Shown in pieces: positions 42,589-50,858 of a stretch of DNA of 55,912 nucleotides; the stretch's first letter is position 1, and every line of letters begins with the position of its first letter. Origin of the DNA: JBMOPD01 sp049323615 (GTDB lineage Bacteria > Bacillota > Desulfotomaculia > Desulfotomaculales > Desulfocucumaceae); assembly GCA_049323615.1 (NCBI GenBank), contig JBMOPD010000041.1, forward strand, positions 1 through 55,912, in the 5' to 3' direction. The position numbers and the translations under genes are program-made. Below the pieces are notes generated by a model. The model worked only from the letters and a program-made list of their open reading frames with translations. It was not told the DNA's origin and did no database searches.

Positions 42589-42615
42589 CCTTTAAAACGG
42601 GGAGGTTCACTGATT

Positions 42616-43704
42616 ATGAAGGAAATCGATCGGTTGCAAGTGCTTAATGATCCTGATTACATGTACGGCGCCGACAGCAAGGGGATGTTCCAGTCCATGG
42701 CCACGCTGGCCCACCAGTGCAGCACTGCCTGCTGGGACTTGTCCAGAGAAGTTGAGCTGCCGGCGGTGGAGGCCATATCCCACGTGGTGGTGACCGGCCT
42801 GGGGGGATCGGCCATCGGGGGGGATCTGCTGAGGGTCTACTGCCTCGACAAATGCCCGGTGCCGGTACTGGTAAACAGGGATTACAGCATGCCTGAATTT
42901 GTGGGCAAGGATACCCTGGTTTTCGCGGTCAGCTACTCCGGCAACACCGAGGAAACCATCAGCGCCTACCGGGACGCCAGGCGGAGGGGGGCCGCCGTAA
43001 TCGCCCTCACCACGGGCGGAAAACTTAAAGAAATGGCCGAAAAGGACGGGGTCCCCGTAATCACGGTGCCCTGCGGGATAGCGCCCCGGTCGGCGTCCGG
43101 CTTTCTTTTCATCCCTACCCTGCGCATAATGGAAAGGTTGGGACTTCTTGCCGGGATTGCCGAAGAAGTGGAAAAGCTGGTGCACAATCTGAAAACACTG
43201 TATGATCACCTCAGGCCCGAAGTTCCCGTGGAGCAGAACTCGGCCAAACAGATGGCATTGAAGCTCTATAACAGGATACCGGTGATCTGGGGAACCAGCG
43301 GCACCACCGAGGTGGTGGCCCAGCGGTGGAAAGGCCAGATAAACGAGAATGCCAAGGCGCCGGCCTACTGGAATGTTTTCCCCGAACTGAACCATAACGA
43401 ACTGGTGGGATTTAAAAAACCGGAATCCCTGCTGAAAAATATACACGTGGTCATACTGCGGGATGAGCGGGACCACCCCAGGGTGCAGAAGCGCATAGAA
43501 ATAACCAGGAACGTGATAAGCAGGGCGGTGGCCGGGATCACCGACGTCCGGGCCAGCGGCGGAAGTGAGCTGGCCCGCATATACTCCCTGATATACAGTG
43601 GTGATTACACCAGCCTGTACCTTGCCTATCTCTACGGGTTAGACCCCGGCCCGGTGGAGGTCATTGATTACCTTAAAAGCGAATTGGCCAAGGCCGGGGA
43701 TTAG
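42616..43704 (+). CDS. Bifunctional phosphoglucose/phosphomannose isomerase
   Basis: A 362-residue SIS-domain protein of the PGI/PMI family, which interconverts fructose 6-phosphate with glucose 6- or mannose 6-phosphate. It shows the first SIS domain (GLGGSAIGGDLLRVYC; SYSGNTEETISAYRDA) and a second (VIWGTSGTTEVVAQRWKGQI; FPELNHNELVGF) with the family's catalytic Glu and His. ATG 42616 has GGGGAGG about ten bases upstream. No classical pgi is seen in the window, so this may be the main glycolytic isomerase. Its stop lies in heptamer array 14. Confidence 0.9.
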   Translation: MKEIDRLQVLNDPDYMYGADSKGMFQSMATLAHQCSTACWDLSREVELPAVEAISHVVVTGLGGSAIGGDLLRVYCLDKCPVPVLVNRDYSMPEFVGKDTLVFAVSYSGNTEETISAYRDARRRGAAVIALTTGGKLKEMAEKDGVPVITVPCGIAPRSASGFLFIPTLRIMERLGLLAGIAEEVEKLVHNLKTLYDHLRPEVPVEQNSAKQMALKLYNRIPVIWGTSGTTEVVAQRWKGQINENAKAPAYWNVFPELNHNELVGFKKPESLLKNIHVVILRDERDHPRVQKRIEITRNVISRAVAGITDVRASGGSELARIYSLIYSGDYTSLYLAYLYGLDPGPVEVIDYLKSELAKAGD

Positions 43705-43724
43705 GGTTGGGGATTGGGAATTTT
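43697..43724 (+). repeat. Heptamer array 14 (GGGATTA / GGATTGG)
   Basis: Units GGGATTA, GGGTTGG, GGATTGG, GAATTTT. The first contains the stop codon of the isomerase. Confidence 0.55.
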
Positions 43725-43772
43725 ACCTGGTGTAGATTTATTGCCGCTGAAAGTATAAAATTATTGTCAGAA

Positions 43773-43793
43773 CAATTCCTGATTCCCAATTCC
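43773..43793 (+). repeat. Heptamer array 15 (CAATTCC type)
   Basis: Units CAATTCC, TGATTCC, CAATTCC just before rapZ. It is complementary in type to array 14, so the two could pair across the gap. Confidence 0.55.
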
Positions 43794-43813
43794 GGAGCTG
43801 GGGTGATTTGGCT

Positions 43814-44689
43814 GTGAATAAGAAAAGGCTGGTAATAGTTACCGGGCTTTCCGGGGCGGGCAAGACCCAGGCGGTGCGATGCCTGGAAGACATCGGCTTT
43901 TTTTGTGTGGATAACCTGCCTCCGACTCTGATTCCCAAATTTGTGGAGCTTTGCACCCAGTCCAAAAAGGACATTGATAAAATCGCCCTGGTGGTGGACA
44001 TAAGGGGGAGAGAGTTTTTCAACGCCCTGTCGGAGGTGCTCAACGACCTGGACAGGATGAAGGTAAAATATGAAATACTCTTTCTGGAAGCCTCCAGGGA
44101 GACCCTCATTCACCGCTTCAAGGAAACCCGCCGCAGCCACCCCCTGGGAGTGGACGGAGACATGCTGCACTGGATAGACGAGGAGAGAAACATGCTCCAG
44201 GATATCCGGGGCAGGGCGCACAAGGTGATTGACACCTCCAACCTGAGGAATACCCAGCTCCGGGAGGAGATAATCAACCTGTTCGGGGACAGCGCCAACA
44301 TACCCAATATCCGGATAATGGTGGTGTCCTTCGGCTATAAGTACGGTATTCCCATAGACAGCGACCTTGTTTTTGACGTAAGGTTTTTGCCCAATCCCCA
44401 CTACGACCCGGTGCTTGGGCCGATGACCGGCCAGGACCAGGCAGTCCGGAACTATGTGATAAATTCCCCCGCTGCGGAGGAATTTACCGGTAAATTTTTC
44501 GATCTGGTGGAATTCCTTTTGCCACAGTATATAAAAGAGGGAAAGACCTCACTAACCATTGCCGTTGGCTGCACGGGAGGGGTACACCGCTCGGTGGTGC
44601 TGGCCAACCAGCTGGCTGATTACCTGAACAGCAGGGGATACAACGCCAGGACCAAGCACCGGGATATAGAGAGAAGAGCGGGGTATTGA
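43814..44689 (+). CDS. rapZ: RNase adapter / nucleotide-binding protein RapZ (YvcJ)
   Basis: A 291-residue P-loop protein with Walker A GLSGAGKTQAVRCLED, VDNLPPTLIPKFVEL, the VDIRGREFF segment and the C-terminal domain motif FDVRFLPNPHYDP ... IAVGCTGGVHRSVVL that binds glucosamine 6-phosphate in the E. coli protein. In E. coli it guides RNase E to the GlmZ sRNA; the Bacillus homologue YvcJ hydrolyses GTP and has a less clear role. GTG 43814 has GGGGTGA eight bases upstream. Followed by glmR and, two genes on, whiA, the conserved yvcJ-yvcK-yvcL order. Confidence 0.94.
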   Translation: MNKKRLVIVTGLSGAGKTQAVRCLEDIGFFCVDNLPPTLIPKFVELCTQSKKDIDKIALVVDIRGREFFNALSEVLNDLDRMKVKYEILFLEASRETLIHRFKETRRSHPLGVDGDMLHWIDEERNMLQDIRGRAHKVIDTSNLRNTQLREEIINLFGDSANIPNIRIMVVSFGYKYGIPIDSDLVFDVRFLPNPHYDPVLGPMTGQDQAVRNYVINSPAAEEFTGKFFDLVEFLLPQYIKEGKTSLTIAVGCTGGVHRSVVLANQLADYLNSRGYNARTKHRDIERRAGY

Positions 44690-44692
44690 CAT

Positions 44693-46018
44693 ATGGATTT
44701 CCTGAAGTGGTTTTACCCCGGACTGCGTGTCAAAAGGTGGATTTCACTGGCCGCCCTGGGAGTGTTCCTGTGTGTTTCCGGCACCGTCCTCCTGGTGGCG
44801 TCGCTGCTGCCCATTTCCACGTACCTGCTGCTTCAGTGGGGGGAGCGTTTCTACGGCCACTTTTCACGGCCTCCGGAAGTAACCGTGCTGATCGTGGCGG
44901 GGGCGGCGGCCATACTTTACGGCCTGGTCAGGGCTTTCCGGTCCATTGTTTTTACCCTGGCGCCGGAGGACGGAGGACGCCTGGTTGACATACTGTACAC
45001 CCGCCGGTACCTGGTCCGGGGCCCCCGGATAGTTGTCATCGGCGGCGGCACCGGCCTTTCGGTGCTGCTGAGGGGCATTAAAAAGTACACAAGCAATATC
45101 ACTGCCATAGTTTCGGTGGCCGATGACGGGGGCAGTTCGGGCCGGCTGAGGGGTGACCTCGGCATACTTCCTCCCGGCGATATCAGGAACTGCCTGGTGG
45201 CCCTGGCGGATAAGGAATCCCTGATGGAGGACCTGCTCCAGTACCGGTTTTCCACCGGGGAACTGGCCGGGCACAGCCTGGGGAACCTGCTGATTGCCGC
45301 TATGAACGACCTGGCCGGGGGATTTCACCAGGCCATCAGGGGGATGAGCAGGGTGCTGGCGGTCAGGGGCCGGGTGCTCCCTTCAACCCTGCAGAATGTC
45401 TCCCTGGGAGCCGAGTTTTCAGACGGCGGCGTGATCTTCGGGGAGTCAAACATACCGAAGTACGGCAGGCGTATAAGAAGGGTGTTTTTGGAGCCGGAAG
45501 ACTGCTTCCCGCTGCCGGAAGCCCTGCAGGCCATTGCCGAGGCTGACGCCGTGGTGCTGGGTCCCGGCAGCCTTTACACGAGCATTCTCCCCAACCTGAA
45601 GGTAAAGGGACTGGCCGGCCAGATAGCCGGGTCCGGGGCAATAAAGATTTATGTCTGCAATATTATGACCCAGCCGGGAGAAACCGACGGATACTCCGCC
45701 GGCGACCATGTCAAGGCCATATTGGCACATGCCGGCAGGGTCATTGACTGCGTAGTGGTAAACCGGGGTGATATTCCCAGGGCCCTCAGGGAACGCTACA
45801 GCAGGGAGGGCGCCATTCCGGTGGCCTGTGACCTTAAGGAAGTAGAAAAAGAGGGCCTCCGGGTTGTATCGGAAAACCTGCTGGCCGACGGGGATGTGGT
45901 CAGGCACGATCCCGACAGGCTGGCCAGGCTGATTTTCAGGCTGATTTTGAGGGCCAGGCATGACCCCCGGGAAAAGATCAGCCTGCTGCAAAATTTAAAC
46001 TACTATAAACGGAGCTGA
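44693..46018 (+). CDS. glmR: Gluconeogenesis/cell-envelope factor GlmR (YvcK) with membrane anchor
   Basis: A 441-residue protein. The C-terminal YvcK domain (from about residue 105) starts IVVIGGGTGLSVLLRGIKKY and includes VSVADDGGSSGRLRGDLGIL and PPGDIRNCLVALAD. GlmR binds UDP-GlcNAc and stimulates GlmS in Bacillus to direct carbon to wall precursors. An N-terminal extension of about 100 residues with two membrane helices (ISLAALGVFLCVSGTVLLVA; VTVLIVAGAAAILYGLV) is common in clostridial members but absent in Bacillus. It starts three bases after rapZ. Confidence 0.93.
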   Translation: MDFLKWFYPGLRVKRWISLAALGVFLCVSGTVLLVASLLPISTYLLLQWGERFYGHFSRPPEVTVLIVAGAAAILYGLVRAFRSIVFTLAPEDGGRLVDILYTRRYLVRGPRIVVIGGGTGLSVLLRGIKKYTSNITAIVSVADDGGSSGRLRGDLGILPPGDIRNCLVALADKESLMEDLLQYRFSTGELAGHSLGNLLIAAMNDLAGGFHQAIRGMSRVLAVRGRVLPSTLQNVSLGAEFSDGGVIFGESNIPKYGRRIRRVFLEPEDCFPLPEALQAIAEADAVVLGPGSLYTSILPNLKVKGLAGQIAGSGAIKIYVCNIMTQPGETDGYSAGDHVKAILAHAGRVIDCVVVNRGDIPRALRERYSREGAIPVACDLKEVEKEGLRVVSENLLADGDVVRHDPDRLARLIFRLILRARHDPREKISLLQNLNYYKRS

Positions 46019-46022
46019 TTTA

Positions 46023-46856
46023 GTGTTGAGAAAACTATTTTCAGTTCTGATTATGCTTTCGGTTATAGCCTTTTTATACCTTGCGGCGGGCAACGCCAGG
46101 GACAGGCTCGCGGAATCCCTGGCCGCCGTTCCGGAAAGATTCGAGGGAATACCCATCCTGATGTACCACAAGGTAAACCCGGACCCCAGGACGGGGGGCT
46201 ACGGCCTCAGGGTCACGCCCAGGGCCTTTGAGAAGCAGATGGCCTACCTGTCCCGCAGCGGCTACGTGTCCATTTCCCTTACCGATCTGGCCGATCACTT
46301 TGAAAAGAATAAACCCCTGCCTTCCAAGCCGGTAATCATCACCTTTGATGACGGCTACCTGGATAACTACACCTATGCCTATCCGATCCTGAAAAAATAC
46401 GGAATGACCGCCACCATTTTTGTGGTGGCCGGCACTGTGGGCGGGATTAACGAATTTGACTACAACGGGGGCAGGCAGCCCAGGAATAAAATGGCCGGCT
46501 GGGAGGAATTGCAGGAAATGGTTAAAGGGGGTATGACCATAGGGGCGCATACGCTGCGGCACCCCCACCTGGCCGGCCTGAAGCCCGGGGAGGCCCGCTT
46601 TGAAATAGTGGGGGGCAAGAAAATGCTGGAAGCCGGGCTTAACAGGCCGGTGGAGGTTTTTTGCTACCCTTACGGAAACTATGACCGGGAAATAGTGAAT
46701 ATAGTCGGCGAAAGCGGCTTCCGGGCCGCCGTGACCACTGAACAGGGGCTCGGCAAATATGGGGAAGGTCCTTATACCCTGAAGAGGATAAGGGTCAGGG
46801 GTGACTACAGCTACGGCCGCTTTCTGGAGGAACTGATCAGGTACCATAACAGTTGA
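46023..46856 (+). CDS. Polysaccharide deacetylase (NodB domain), membrane-anchored
   Basis: A 277-residue exported carbohydrate esterase-4 protein: an N-terminal hydrophobic anchor (about residues 4-23), then PILMYHKVNPD, the metal-binding ITFDDGYLDNYTYAYPIL, the His-containing GAHTLRHPHL and CYPYGNYDREIV. It probably removes acetyl groups from peptidoglycan or another wall polymer. Start GTG 46023 is four bases after glmR and is weakly supported by GGAG. Its insertion between glmR and whiA is noteworthy since GlmR controls wall-precursor flux. Confidence 0.9.
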   Translation: MLRKLFSVLIMLSVIAFLYLAAGNARDRLAESLAAVPERFEGIPILMYHKVNPDPRTGGYGLRVTPRAFEKQMAYLSRSGYVSISLTDLADHFEKNKPLPSKPVIITFDDGYLDNYTYAYPILKKYGMTATIFVVAGTVGGINEFDYNGGRQPRNKMAGWEELQEMVKGGMTIGAHTLRHPHLAGLKPGEARFEIVGGKKMLEAGLNRPVEVFCYPYGNYDREIVNIVGESGFRAAVTTEQGLGKYGEGPYTLKRIRVRGDYSYGRFLEELIRYHNS

Positions 46857-46919
46857 CTGACGGTTATTGTCTGGCCACCACGGCCCGTGGCGGACTTTTG
46901 GGGCGGTCTCTCTATATGG

Positions 46920-46925
46920 TATAAT
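46920..46925 (+). promoter_or_regulatory. Extended -10 promoter of whiA
   Basis: TGGTATAAT (46917-46925) gives a perfect extended -10; a poor TTGGGG -35 (46898-46903) lies 16 bases upstream. It allows whiA to be transcribed separately from glmR. Confidence 0.5.
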
Positions 46926-46952
46926 ATACATGCCAATAAGGAGGGATTCTCC

Positions 46953-47882
46953 TTGTCTTTTTCGGCACAGACCAAAGATGAGCTGGCCAGGCTGGCGGAT
47001 ACCAGGAACTGCTGCAAGATGGCCGAACTGGCGGCCCTGTTCAGGATGGACGGAAGCATCCAGATAAGCGGTAAGCGGGTTTATATAAACATAGTGAACG
47101 AGAATGCGGCCGTGGCCCGCAAAATTTTTTCACTGATCAGGGAATTGTTTGGAGCCCCTGCCGAAGTGCTGGTACAGCGCAAAAATAAACTCAGAAAGAA
47201 CAATATCTACCTGGTCAGGGTGCCGCCCCAGCAGATGACCGGGGAGATCCTGCTCACGCTGGGACTGGTTGATGAAGACGGACGCCTGCTGAAAAAAGTA
47301 AAAAAGGACTTTTTTAAAAATGAATGCTGCCGGAGGGCTTATCTGCGGGGTGTTTTCCTGGGCGGGGGATCGGTGAACAACCCCGGAGGAACCTATCACC
47401 TTGAGATAATTACCAACAACGAGGACCATGCCCGGGATATCAGGAGGATCTTCAGGCGGTTCAAACTGGACGCCAAGATTAACACCCGTAAAAACTGGTT
47501 TGTCGTATACCTTAAGGAAAGCGAACAGATTGTAACCTGCCTCAACATAATGGGGGCCCACAGCGCCCTGCTGGATTTCGAAAACAAAAGGATAATCAAG
47601 GACATGCGGAATCAGGTGAACAGGCTGGTGAACTGTGAAACGGCCAACCTGAACAAGACGGTAAACGCCGCTGTCCAGCAGCTGGAAAGCATAAGGCTCG
47701 TTAAGGCCGCCGTGGGGCTGGACAAACTCCCCCCGCCGCTGCGGCAGGTGGCCGAGGCCCGCATCAACAACCCCGGCGCCAGCCTAAGGGAACTGGGGGA
47801 GATGCTGGACCCGAAGGTGGGCAAATCCGGAGTCAGCCACCGGATGAGAAAGATAGAAGAAATAGCCAAGGGGTTATTATGA
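46953..47882 (+). CDS. whiA: DNA-binding protein WhiA
   Basis: A 309-residue WhiA: an N-terminal LAGLIDADG-like homing-endonuclease fold without catalysis (FRMDGSIQISGKRVYINIVN; RRAYLRGVFLGGGSVNNPGG) and a C-terminal helix-turn-helix (LPPPLRQVAEARINNPGASL; GVSHRMRKIEEIA). In Streptomyces it activates sporulation-septation genes; in Bacillus it affects division. The start is TTG 46953 because AAGGAGG (46938-46944) lies eight bases upstream and the family begins MSFSxxTKxEL. The reading frame is open further upstream but crosses the promoter. The stop overlaps the next ATG. Confidence 0.95.
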   Translation: MSFSAQTKDELARLADTRNCCKMAELAALFRMDGSIQISGKRVYINIVNENAAVARKIFSLIRELFGAPAEVLVQRKNKLRKNNIYLVRVPPQQMTGEILLTLGLVDEDGRLLKKVKKDFFKNECCRRAYLRGVFLGGGSVNNPGGTYHLEIITNNEDHARDIRRIFRRFKLDAKINTRKNWFVVYLKESEQIVTCLNIMGAHSALLDFENKRIIKDMRNQVNRLVNCETANLNKTVNAAVQQLESIRLVKAAVGLDKLPPPLRQVAEARINNPGASLRELGEMLDPKVGKSGVSHRMRKIEEIAKGLL

Positions 47883-48424
47883 GCACATACAGGCGTTTAA
47901 AAAGATTTCCCGCTCCACCGGGCAAAAACTCCCTCCACCTTTGGCACAGGGCGGTCAATCCGGCCAGGGTGGCCTGGAATTTCCTTATTATTTACCTTTG
48001 CAAGTACATACCTTCCCTGACGTTGAAGAGGTGGTTGTACCGGAGCCTGGGGATGAGGGTGGGCAGGGACGTGTCGGTGGGCCTGGCGGCCATGATGGAT
48101 GTTTTTTTCCCGCAGTTAATCACCATCGGGGATAACAGCGTCATCGGCTACAACAGCACCATTCTCTGCCATGAATTCCTTATCCACGAATACCGCACCG
48201 GAGAGGTGGTCATCGGCAGGGACGTGATGATCGGGGCCAACAGCACCATCCTGCCCGGGGTCTGCATCGGCGACGGGGCTGTGGTGGGGGCGGGGGCGCT
48301 GGTTAACCGGGATGTGCCGCCGGGGGTAATGGTGGCGGGGGTGCCGGCCAGGGTGGTGGACGGCATGGACCAGCAGTACGATGCAAAGAAGGTTGTTTCC
48401 CTTCAGCAGGGAGTGTACCATTGA
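47879..48424 (+). CDS. Hexapeptide-repeat acyltransferase (left-handed beta helix)
   Basis: A 181-residue protein. After a basic, partly hydrophobic N-terminal half come hexapeptide turns (ITIGDNSVIGYNSTILCHEF; VVIGRDVMIGANSTILPGV; CIGDGAVVGAGALVNRDVPP; GVMVAGVPARVV), typical of trimeric acetyl- or acyltransferases of sugars or polymers. The acceptor is unknown. ATG overlaps the whiA stop by four bases, so it is translationally coupled to whiA. Confidence 0.87.
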   Translation: MSTYRRLKRFPAPPGKNSLHLWHRAVNPARVAWNFLIIYLCKYIPSLTLKRWLYRSLGMRVGRDVSVGLAAMMDVFFPQLITIGDNSVIGYNSTILCHEFLIHEYRTGEVVIGRDVMIGANSTILPGVCIGDGAVVGAGALVNRDVPPGVMVAGVPARVVDGMDQQYDAKKVVSLQQGVYH

Positions 48425-48446
48425 TGTGCAAAAATAGAATGATTTT

Positions 48447-48453
48447 TTCGACA
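48447..48453 (-). promoter_or_regulatory. Possible Spo0A box before the DUF1405 gene
   Basis: TTTTTTCGACAA (48443-48454) contains the reverse complement of TGTCGAA, 13 bases before the DUF1405 start codon. Confidence 0.35.
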
Positions 48454-48466
48454 ATTTATTTTAAAG

Positions 48467-49102
48467 ATGAATATGATAATATATCACTGGCGTTCATTGA
48501 TTGAGAACCCCTGGCAGGCTAAATACACAGTCCCCATCCTGGTGATCAATATCCTGGGATCGGCCTACGGCTATTACTGGTATGCGGAACAGCTGGCCTC
48601 CACAGACAAAGAACTGTGGCTCTTTGTGCCGGACAGCCCGCTGGCCACCACCATGTTCGCCGCGGTACTGCTCCTTTCCCTGTTGGGCTTCAGGAACGTG
48701 CTGTTCAGCGTGATCGCCCTTACGGCCTGCATAAAATACGGACTGTGGGCGGTGATCATAATCAGCCACTTCTGGGCCACAGGGGGCGGCATCCGCTTTC
48801 CCGAGGCCATGCTGTGGGTATCTCATCTGGGTATGGCCGTCCAGGGGATGATATACCTGGGACCCTGTCTTTTTACAGGTTCCCGGGCCGGGAGGCGCTT
48901 TATAACCGGCCGGGTGGTGGCCGTTACAGCGTCCTGGATGCTGCTGAACGACTTTTTGGATTACTACCTGGACATCCACCCTTACCTGTACGAGCCGGGG
49001 CAGGAAGGGCTGGCCCTGGTTGCGGTGGTGGGGCTTTCCCTGGTGCTGATTCTGTCCATAAAAATTTTACCTTTTGTAAAAATGGCGAATAACAGCCGGT
49101 AA
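48467..49102 (+). CDS. DUF1405 family membrane protein (YpjA-like)
   Basis: A 211-residue protein with five or six membrane helices. The segment ILGSAYGYYWYAEQL and the FVPDSPLATTMFAAVLLLSL motif are typical of DUF1405, and an SHFWATGG loop with an EAMLWVSHLGMA helix follows. No biochemical role is established. The SD is weak. The gene begins 42 bases after the acyltransferase and ends 128 bases before rpoN. Confidence 0.82.
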   Translation: MNMIIYHWRSLIENPWQAKYTVPILVINILGSAYGYYWYAEQLASTDKELWLFVPDSPLATTMFAAVLLLSLLGFRNVLFSVIALTACIKYGLWAVIIISHFWATGGGIRFPEAMLWVSHLGMAVQGMIYLGPCLFTGSRAGRRFITGRVVAVTASWMLLNDFLDYYLDIHPYLYEPGQEGLALVAVVGLSLVLILSIKILPFVKMANNSR

Positions 49103-49230
49103 TGAAACAATTACCTGATGAATATGCTGGTATCAAATACGACAAGGCAGGAGAAATGGTAGTTTGTAGAGAAATTATATTTACATTTTTCACTGAAATA
49201 AAAATTTCTGGCCAATATGGGGTGTAGGTC

Positions 49231-50649
49231 ATGCGCATGGGTTATGGACTGCACATGGAACAGACGCAAAAGTTAATCATGACCCCGGAACTGCGGCAGG
49301 CCATCACTGTACTGCAGCTCTCTTCTCTGGAACTGGAGATGTATATTGAGCAGCAGCTGCAGGAAAACCCTCTTCTGGAATTAAACGAAGAAGGACATGA
49401 AAGTGATGTTACAGACGGCCTGGAACGGGTGGAGAGCGCCGATGCCGGGGCCGGGTCGGAGCAATACGACATGGACTGGCAGGAATACTTTCAGGACAGC
49501 AGTGATCTGGGCTTCCCCAGGGTTGAAAAAAACCCCGACCGGGTCGAGTACACCTATGAAAATTATCTAAGCCAGACCCTCACCATGACGGAGCACCTGA
49601 TGACTCAGTTGAGACTGAGCCGCTGCAAGGGCCTGGAGAGAAAAATAGGGGAGTACCTGATCGGCAATATAGACGGGCACGGGTACCTGCAGGCCACCGT
49701 CGAGGAGGCTGCCAGGCAGCTGGGAGTGGCGGTGGAAGAGGTGGAAAAGGTGCTGTCCGTGATCCAGACCTTTGACCCGGCGGGGGTTGGCGCCAGGAAC
49801 CTGGAGGAATGCCTGCTCATCCAGGTGGATCAGATGGGTGTACAGGATGACCTGCTGCGGCAGGTGATAAAAAATCACCTGGTGGACCTGGCCAAGGGGA
49901 AAATAGCCCGTATGGCCCAGACCCTGGGGGTCAGCGTACAGGAAATCCAGCGGGTGGCCGACACCATAAAAACCCTCGACCCCAAGCCCGGGCGCAATTT
50001 CGGCAGCCCCAACGATACCCGCTATATAGTTCCCGACATAGTGCTGGAAAAGGTAGACGGGGAATATGTCATCCTGATAAACGACACCTCGGTTCCCAGG
50101 ATTACCATCAACCCCACCTACCGGTCGGTTTTGAACCAGGATAAAAACTCCGACACCAAGACCCGCCGCTTTGTGGAAAGCAAGCTGAACGCCGCCGCCT
50201 GGCTGCTGCGCAGCATCGAGCAGCGCCGGCTTACCCTGTACAAGGTAGCCAGTTGTTTGGTTGAACTGCAGAGGGATTTCCTGGACCATGGGGTTAAGTA
50301 TCTGAAACCTTTAAACCTTAAAAAGGTGGCCGACATGGTGGGCCTCCACGAGTCCACGGTGAGCCGGGCCACTTCCAACAAGTACATCCAGACCCCCCAG
50401 GGGGTGCTGGAAATGAAGTACTTTTTCAGCTCCGGACTGAGCAATTCCTTCGGGTCGTCCACCTCGGCCGAAAGCATAAAGAAAATGATCCAGGAGATCG
50501 TTGGCGCCGAGGATTCCAGGAATCCGTATAACGACCAGAAAATAGTGGAGATATTAAAGCGCAGGGGGATAGTTATTTCCCGGCGTACAGTGGCCAAATA
50601 CCGTGATGAGCTGAACATCGCCCCGATCAGGAAAAGAAAAAGATATTGA
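49231..50649 (+). CDS. rpoN: RNA polymerase sigma-54 factor
   Basis: A 472-residue sigma-54 with the three expected regions: the Gln/Leu-rich activator region at the N-terminus (TQKLIMTPELRQAITVLQLS; YIEQQLQENPLLEL), the core-binding domain (about 110-300), and the DNA-binding end with the HTH (LHESTVSRATSNKYIQTPQG) and the RpoN box (SRRTVAKYRDELNIAPIRKR; consensus ARRTVAKYRE). ATG 49231 has GGGGTG six bases upstream; ATG 49237 is possible. It lies where Bacillus has cggR, directly before gap, and has its own terminator. Confidence 0.95.
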   Translation: MRMGYGLHMEQTQKLIMTPELRQAITVLQLSSLELEMYIEQQLQENPLLELNEEGHESDVTDGLERVESADAGAGSEQYDMDWQEYFQDSSDLGFPRVEKNPDRVEYTYENYLSQTLTMTEHLMTQLRLSRCKGLERKIGEYLIGNIDGHGYLQATVEEAARQLGVAVEEVEKVLSVIQTFDPAGVGARNLEECLLIQVDQMGVQDDLLRQVIKNHLVDLAKGKIARMAQTLGVSVQEIQRVADTIKTLDPKPGRNFGSPNDTRYIVPDIVLEKVDGEYVILINDTSVPRITINPTYRSVLNQDKNSDTKTRRFVESKLNAAAWLLRSIEQRRLTLYKVASCLVELQRDFLDHGVKYLKPLNLKKVADMVGLHESTVSRATSNKYIQTPQGVLEMKYFFSSGLSNSFGSSTSAESIKKMIQEIVGAEDSRNPYNDQKIVEILKRRGIVISRRTVAKYRDELNIAPIRKRKRY

Positions 50650-50663
50650 GAGCCATACGATTT

Positions 50664-50697
50664 AAAAGTACAGCCCTGCGGGGATGTACTTTTTTTA
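50664..50697 (+). terminator. Terminator after rpoN
   Basis: AAAAGTACA (50664-50672) pairs with TGTACTTTT (50685-50693), with an inner CCC/GGG pair in the loop, followed by further T. Confidence 0.85.
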
Positions 50698-50773
50698 TGA
50701 ATAAGACCCGGGAATGCAGGCCTCTTCGCCACAAAAAAGAACATATTTTTTATGCATAATGCCGGCAGGAATC

Positions 50774-50810
50774 TTTTAATTATGTATCGAATAGAATGTC
50801 ATAATTAAAA
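50774..50810. promoter_or_regulatory. Perfect 11-bp inverted repeat upstream of gap
   Basis: TTTTAATTATG (50774-50784) and CATAATTAAAA (50800-50810) are exact inverse copies with a 15-base spacer, 48 bases before the gap start codon. It is well placed as the operator of a glycolytic repressor, or as a divergent regulatory site. No cggR is adjacent. Confidence 0.5.
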
Positions 50811-50858
50811 AAATAGATTCAACTATAACATACTAAATGGGGAGAGCAGGTGTTATAA

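Noticed and set aside
50650..50858. Sigma-54 (-24/-12) promoter near rpoN or gap
   Set aside because: No GG-N10-GC element of the TGGCAC-N5-TTGC type was found there or in the other intergenic regions inspected.
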